Part shown: in pieces, positions 14,638 to 17,412 of the stretch | Position numbering within the stretch: the stretch's first letter is position 1 | Layout of the letters: each line of letters starts with the position of its first letter | NCBI GenBank assembly: GCA_002495735.1 | Contig: DAGM01000005.1 | Coordinates: forward strand, 2,833 to 20,244 | DNA: 17,412 nt | Direction: 5' to 3' | Source: Euryarchaeota archaeon UBA54 | GTDB taxonomy: Archaea; Thermoplasmatota; Poseidoniia; Poseidoniales; Thalassarchaeaceae | Translations under genes and position numbers: made by a program | The notes under the pieces: model-generated | Told to the model about the DNA's origin: nothing | Database searches by the model: none | What the model saw: only the letters and a program-made list of their open reading frames with translations

Positions 14638-15071
14638 TCGCTTCCGGTGGCTTCGAGCTGTAGAATACTGGCCCTCAAGAAATCAGGCATCGGTGTGCTA
14701 GAGTTGGAATTGTAGTCGAAGACGACGCCTGAGACGGCCCCAGTAGCGACGTCTTCGTCGCCCTTGGCAGAGCTAGTGATTCGGTACTCCATTTCAAACG
14801 ACGCGTTGCCTATGCGAGTAACAGTAGTATGGACGGTTACAGTGTCTGGGAACCTGACCGGGGCGTTGTAATCCACTTTGAGCCCGGCGAGAATAGGTCC
14901 GATTCCCTCGGAGTCGAACAGGTCAGTGAATCCACAGGCGATGAAGTAGTGCATGCGAGCAGTTTCCATCCACCTGATGAACACGGTATGGTTGACATGA
15001 TTGAGGGCGTCCATTTCACCCCACTGAACAGGAATCTCGCAACTGATTGGCCAGCGTCCCAACTCACTCAT
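14634..15071 (-). CDS. Hotdog-fold acyl-CoA thioesterase (4HBT/YbgC/FadM-like)
   Basis: Single-domain hotdog thioesterase of 145 residues that would hydrolyse an acyl-CoA thioester in the cytosol. The N-terminal block VQWGEMDALNHVNHTVFIRW (15-34) is the family motif, with D21 at the catalytic Asp position of 4-hydroxybenzoyl-CoA thioesterases, and ETARMHYF (36-43) follows. VDYNAPVRFPDTVTV (66-80) is the second conserved strand pair. The ATG at 15071 is chosen because it sits directly before the domain; an upstream frame extension to 15164 would run through the preceding gene and has no homology. It is the last gene of a three-gene minus-strand operon and overlaps the mini-membrane gene by 8 bases. 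The acyl substrate cannot be told from sequence. Confidence 0.9.
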   Translation of the reverse strand: MSELGRWPISCEIPVQWGEMDALNHVNHTVFIRWMETARMHYFIACGFTDLFDSEGIGPILAGLKVDYNAPVRFPDTVTVHTTVTRIGNASFEMEYRITSSAKGDEDVATGAVSGVVFDYNSNSSTPMPDFLRASILQLEATGSD

Positions 15072-15288
15072 CCCCCGGGCCTCCTGGTATATTACGGGCG
15101 ACAATCCAATAGAGAACCAGTCCAGTAAACACGGCGAACAGTCCTTTCCATGCCCCCAGTTCATCGGCAGGAGGCAGGATTCCAGATTCCTGCATCCAGG
15201 ATAGTACGGCGAACATTATGCCGAAAGCTGAGGCAATCAGCCATACCACAAGCAGTCTTTCCCTATTCTCAGTTGTCTGTGTAGTCAT
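15064..15288 (-). CDS. Small two-helix membrane protein
   Basis: A 74-residue protein of unknown function with a short polar N-terminus. It has two hydrophobic segments (about 12-31, RLLVVWLIASAFGIMFAVLS approximately, and 47-65, WKGLFAVFTGLVLYWIVAR approximately), a short acidic loop (ESGILPPADELG) and a Gly/Pro tail. The even number of helices and Arg/Glu-rich N-terminus suggest both ends face the same side. It begins 9 bases after the kbl stop and overlaps the thioesterase start by 8 bases, so it is very likely co-translated with both. That context is the main reason to accept it as a gene. It might anchor or modulate a neighbouring enzyme, which is speculation. Confidence 0.68.
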   Translation of the reverse strand: MTTQTTENRERLLVVWLIASAFGIMFAVLSWMQESGILPPADELGAWKGLFAVFTGLVLYWIVARNIPGGPGDE

Positions 15289-15297
15289 CTCATCGCC

Positions 15298-16476
15298 TCA
15301 AATCAATCCGAGTTCCTGTCCACAAGTTTCGAACTTACCCAAAACCACCTGCAGATCGTCGCGAGTAAGTCCGGCAGACATCTGTGTCCTCACCCGTGCC
15401 TTGTCATGGGCTACCATAGGGAAAACAATAGCGCCCACCATTACTCCTTCCTTCCTCAATGCAGTAGACAGGTCCTGCGCCAATCGGCTCTCTCCGCACA
15501 TCACCGGGATAATGGGAGTCTCACTCACGCCCGTGTCGAAACCCAAGGAGTCGAGTTCGCCTCGGAAGTATTCGGTATTTCTCCATAGCCTGCGAACGTG
15601 CTGTGGCTCGGACATCAAGACCTCTATGGCCGCCTTCTGTGCGGCAGCCACTCCTGGTGGCTGGCTGCCCGAAAGCAGCCACGAGCGGCTGTGGTTGAGC
15701 GCGTGCCTTCGGACATCTTCCGAGCCTGCGACAATACCGCCTTGGACGCCCAGTGCCTTGGAGTAAGAGCCGATCTCAAAGGTTACTCGTCCCTGCAATC
15801 CGAAGTGCGCGACTATCCCCCGGCCGTCACCAAGGACTCCTTCGCCATGGCAGTCGTCGACGAACACCATAGCGTCGTGCTGCTCGGCGAGCTCGGTAAT
15901 CTCGTCCAGCGGTGCGATGTCACCGTCCATGCTGAACACACCGTCGGTGATGATTAGTTTCCTCTCGCTGCCCGAGTGCTCCTTCAGGACCTGTTCAAGC
16001 GCGGCCATGTCATTATGTTGGTACACAGCCCTAGATGCCTTGGTCAGTCTGACTCCGTCGATGATGGAACCGTGATTCAATTCATCTGAGATTATGACAT
16101 CCTCAGAGCCGCGAACGAGAGTGGGGATGAGGCCCACGTTGGCAGTGTATCCAGCCGAGTAGATCAGCGCTGCCTCGACCTCCTTGAAATGGGCGCATAC
16201 TCGCTCGGCCTCAAGGTGTAGGTCAAGAGTTCCGGCTATCGCGCGCACCGAGCCCGAACCGGCCCCATACTTGCGGGTGGCTTCCACGGCTGCTTCGACA
16301 ACCTTGGGGTGAGTTGCCAAGTTGAGGTAGTTGTTAGCTGAGAGCAAGATCATCTCTCTGCCGTCGACCATGCAACGCGGTTCGCTAGCCGATTGCAGGA
16401 CTGGCGGATCCCAGTCGAGGCGCTGAGAGCGTAATTGCTCGTAGCGCTCGCGCATCCACGACAGGTCGGCCGCCAT
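15298..16476 (-). CDS. kbl: 2-amino-3-ketobutyrate CoA ligase (glycine C-acetyltransferase), alpha-oxoamine synthase family
   Basis: PLP enzyme that cleaves 2-amino-3-ketobutyrate with CoA to glycine and acetyl-CoA, the second step of threonine breakdown after threonine dehydrogenase. From the ATG at 16476 it has 392 residues, matching known Kbl length and placing ANNYLNLATHP (47-57) where it belongs. An upstream in-frame ATG at 16536 would add 20 unrelated residues. Key sites are YSAGYTANVGL (106-116), DELNHGSIIDG (131-141, with H135 stacking on PLP), DGVFSMDGD (178-186), VDDCHGEGVLG (206-216) and the PLP lysine K240 in GSYSKALGVQGG. Serine palmitoyl- or 8-amino-7-oxononanoate synthase are relatives, but DGVFSMDG and the C-terminal TQMSAGLTRDDL fit Kbl best. 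It is first in an operon with a mini-membrane protein and an acyl-CoA thioesterase; tdh is not in the window. Confidence 0.88.
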   Translation of the reverse strand: MAADLSWMRERYEQLRSQRLDWDPPVLQSASEPRCMVDGREMILLSANNYLNLATHPKVVEAAVEATRKYGAGSGSVRAIAGTLDLHLEAERVCAHFKEVEAALIYSAGYTANVGLIPTLVRGSEDVIISDELNHGSIIDGVRLTKASRAVYQHNDMAALEQVLKEHSGSERKLIITDGVFSMDGDIAPLDEITELAEQHDAMVFVDDCHGEGVLGDGRGIVAHFGLQGRVTFEIGSYSKALGVQGGIVAGSEDVRRHALNHSRSWLLSGSQPPGVAAAQKAAIEVLMSEPQHVRRLWRNTEYFRGELDSLGFDTGVSETPIIPVMCGESRLAQDLSTALRKEGVMVGAIVFPMVAHDKARVRTQMSAGLTRDDLQVVLGKFETCGQELGLI

Positions 16477-16572
16477 GCCCCGCAAATATCGGTGAGGTTC
16501 ATGGCTCCATCGGAACAACCCACGCGGTTTCGGCATCCGAGTGCTTCATTTCTGATACCGCTACCGCGAATT

Positions 16573-17412
16573 ATGGGAGTGACCCTGGTACTTCTCGGAA
16601 TTGCGCAAGACGGAGGTGTGCCACACGCGGGCTGCTCGTGCGTGCGATGTATGGGGGCGCATCGCGATCCTTCGCTCCGCCGGCACCCTGTGGCGTGCGG
16701 AATCCGCGGAAGTGACGGCAGCCTGCACCTCATCGAGGCGAGCCGTTCTCTGCCCGATCAAATGCGACTATGGGCAGAGGTGATGGGCGCCGAAGGAGTT
16801 GCACGTCCTGACAGCGTCAGTCTGACTCACATCCACCTCGGACACATAGACGGACTAGGGCAGTTCGGAAAGGAGGTGATGGGGTGCTCCGAATTGCCGC
16901 TGTTCGCTAGTGCATCTGTCTTGGAGGAGTTGGCTAAGAGAGAGGCGCTGGGGCCATTCGACTCTACGGAGGCAGTGCCAATGGAGCGATTTGGCCCGAG
17001 CGGGAACTGTGGATTCGAAATGGAGTTCGTACCAGTCCCACACAGGGATGAGTACGCTGACACCCACGCCGTGATAATCAGGGGACCTTCTCGCTCCGCA
17101 CTCTTCCTACCGGATCATGACGACTGGGCTCAGACTCTTGGCAGACACGGCGCTAACTCAATTCGCCAGTGGCTGTCGGACCTCGGAGTCAGCATCGCAC
17201 TGCTCGACGGCTCATTCTGGGACTCGAGCGAGCTGCCCGGTCGCGATATGTCCGAGATACCTCACCCGACCGTGACCGAGACCCTAGCGAGACTGGGCGA
17301 ACAAGTCGAGGGCGATGCCGAGATACACTTCATCCACCTGAATCACTCCAACCCCCTTCTGGGCCCAGGACCAGAGGCCGAGGAGTTGTCAGACCTAGGT
17401 TGGCAGGTTGCG
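16573..17412 (+). CDS. PqqB-like metallo-beta-lactamase-fold hydrolase (3' end outside window)
   Basis: The frame runs from the ATG at 16573 to the last base without a stop: 280 residues, incomplete at the C-terminus. The start MGVTLVLLGIAQDGGVPHAG is the typical first strand and loop of PqqB-like proteins. Next comes CSCVRC (21-26), a probable structural zinc site like the CxCxxC of PqqB. The metal motif is THIHLGH (85-91), with Gly in place of the usual Asp of HxHxDH. Further family blocks are VPHRDEYADTHA (155-166), LFLPDHDDW (177-185), LLDGSFWDSSELPGRDMSEIPHP spread over 210-232, and FIHLNHSNP (253-261). Its substrate is unknown; no pqqA, C, D or E is near, so PQQ synthesis is unlikely. 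It is divergent from kbl across a 96-base gap, with a weak AT-rich TCATTT about 25 bases before its ATG. Confidence 0.9.
   Translation, partial: MGVTLVLLGIAQDGGVPHAGCSCVRCMGAHRDPSLRRHPVACGIRGSDGSLHLIEASRSLPDQMRLWAEVMGAEGVARPDSVSLTHIHLGHIDGLGQFGKEVMGCSELPLFASASVLEELAKREALGPFDSTEAVPMERFGPSGNCGFEMEFVPVPHRDEYADTHAVIIRGPSRSALFLPDHDDWAQTLGRHGANSIRQWLSDLGVSIALLDGSFWDSSELPGRDMSEIPHPTVTETLARLGEQVEGDAEIHFIHLNHSNPLLGPGPEAEELSDLGWQVA

Noticed and set aside
16573..17412. PQQ biosynthesis role for the PqqB-like protein
   Set aside because: No pqqA, C, D or E appears in the window, and the HxHxGH form and other blocks fit a wider PqqB-like hydrolase family.
1..17412. tRNA, rRNA, CRISPR, insertion sequence or prophage
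   Set aside because: No cloverleaf or rRNA-like conserved segments, no spaced direct repeats, and no transposase, integrase or structural phage protein was seen on either strand.

Overview
The window looks like a compact, gene-dense stretch of an archaeal chromosome, most likely a planktonic marine Thermoplasmatota of the Ca. Poseidoniales (Marine Group II) type. The archaeal side of the case is ABCE1/RLI, a DRG-family GTPase with a TGS domain, and an archaeal NadM-like adenylyltransferase. The bacterial-looking side is GrpE, a Rieske oxygenase, a large secreted lipoprotein carrying a Cys-rich module familiar from Bacteroidetes surface proteins, and a carotenoid-type prenyl synthase. That mixture is usual for this lineage. 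The assignment is inference from gene content, not from a marker-gene tree. There is no rRNA, tRNA, CRISPR array, insertion sequence, integrase or phage gene, and no gap between genes exceeds about 110 bases.

Layout. 1-6181 (plus strand): the 3' part of a phytoene/squalene synthase cut by the window edge, ABCE1 ribosome-recycling ATPase, GrpE overlapping a Rieske ring-hydroxylating oxygenase, and a secreted alpha/beta-hydrolase lipoprotein. 6182-7491 (minus strand): an unrecognised soluble protein overlapping an archaeal NMN-adenylyltransferase-like gene by 4 bases. 7590-9548 (plus): DRG GTPase and a TatC-like translocase subunit. 9535-11466 (minus): a UMF1/Atg22-type MFS transporter with a large inserted calcium-binding-like extracytoplasmic region. 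11577-12683 (plus): a glycerophosphodiester phosphodiesterase whose motif order looks circularly permuted. 12684-13853 (minus): a citrate synthase of the mitochondrial-like type. 13852-14637 (plus): an unrecognised four-helix membrane protein. 14634-16476 (minus): an operon of 2-amino-3-ketobutyrate CoA ligase, a two-helix mini-membrane protein and a hotdog acyl-CoA thioesterase. 16573-17412 (plus, running off the end): a PqqB-like metallo-beta-lactamase-fold hydrolase.

How the genes fit together. Most are housekeeping: ribosome recycling, chaperone cofactor, NAD synthesis, TCA entry, Tat export, threonine/glycine catabolism and lipid-headgroup turnover. Transcription units are short and strands alternate often. 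All four convergent pairs meet with zero intergenic bases or overlap, and several same-strand pairs overlap by 1-8 bases. Several forward genes have an AT-rich element about 27-29 bases before the start codon and no clear Shine-Dalgarno, as expected for leaderless archaeal transcripts.

I found no defence or mobile system. The most unusual items are the apparent circular permutation in the phosphodiesterase and the calcium-binding-like insertion in the MFS transporter. Also notable are the grpE-Rieske coupling and the four-helix protein that shares its start and stop tetranucleotides with both neighbours.
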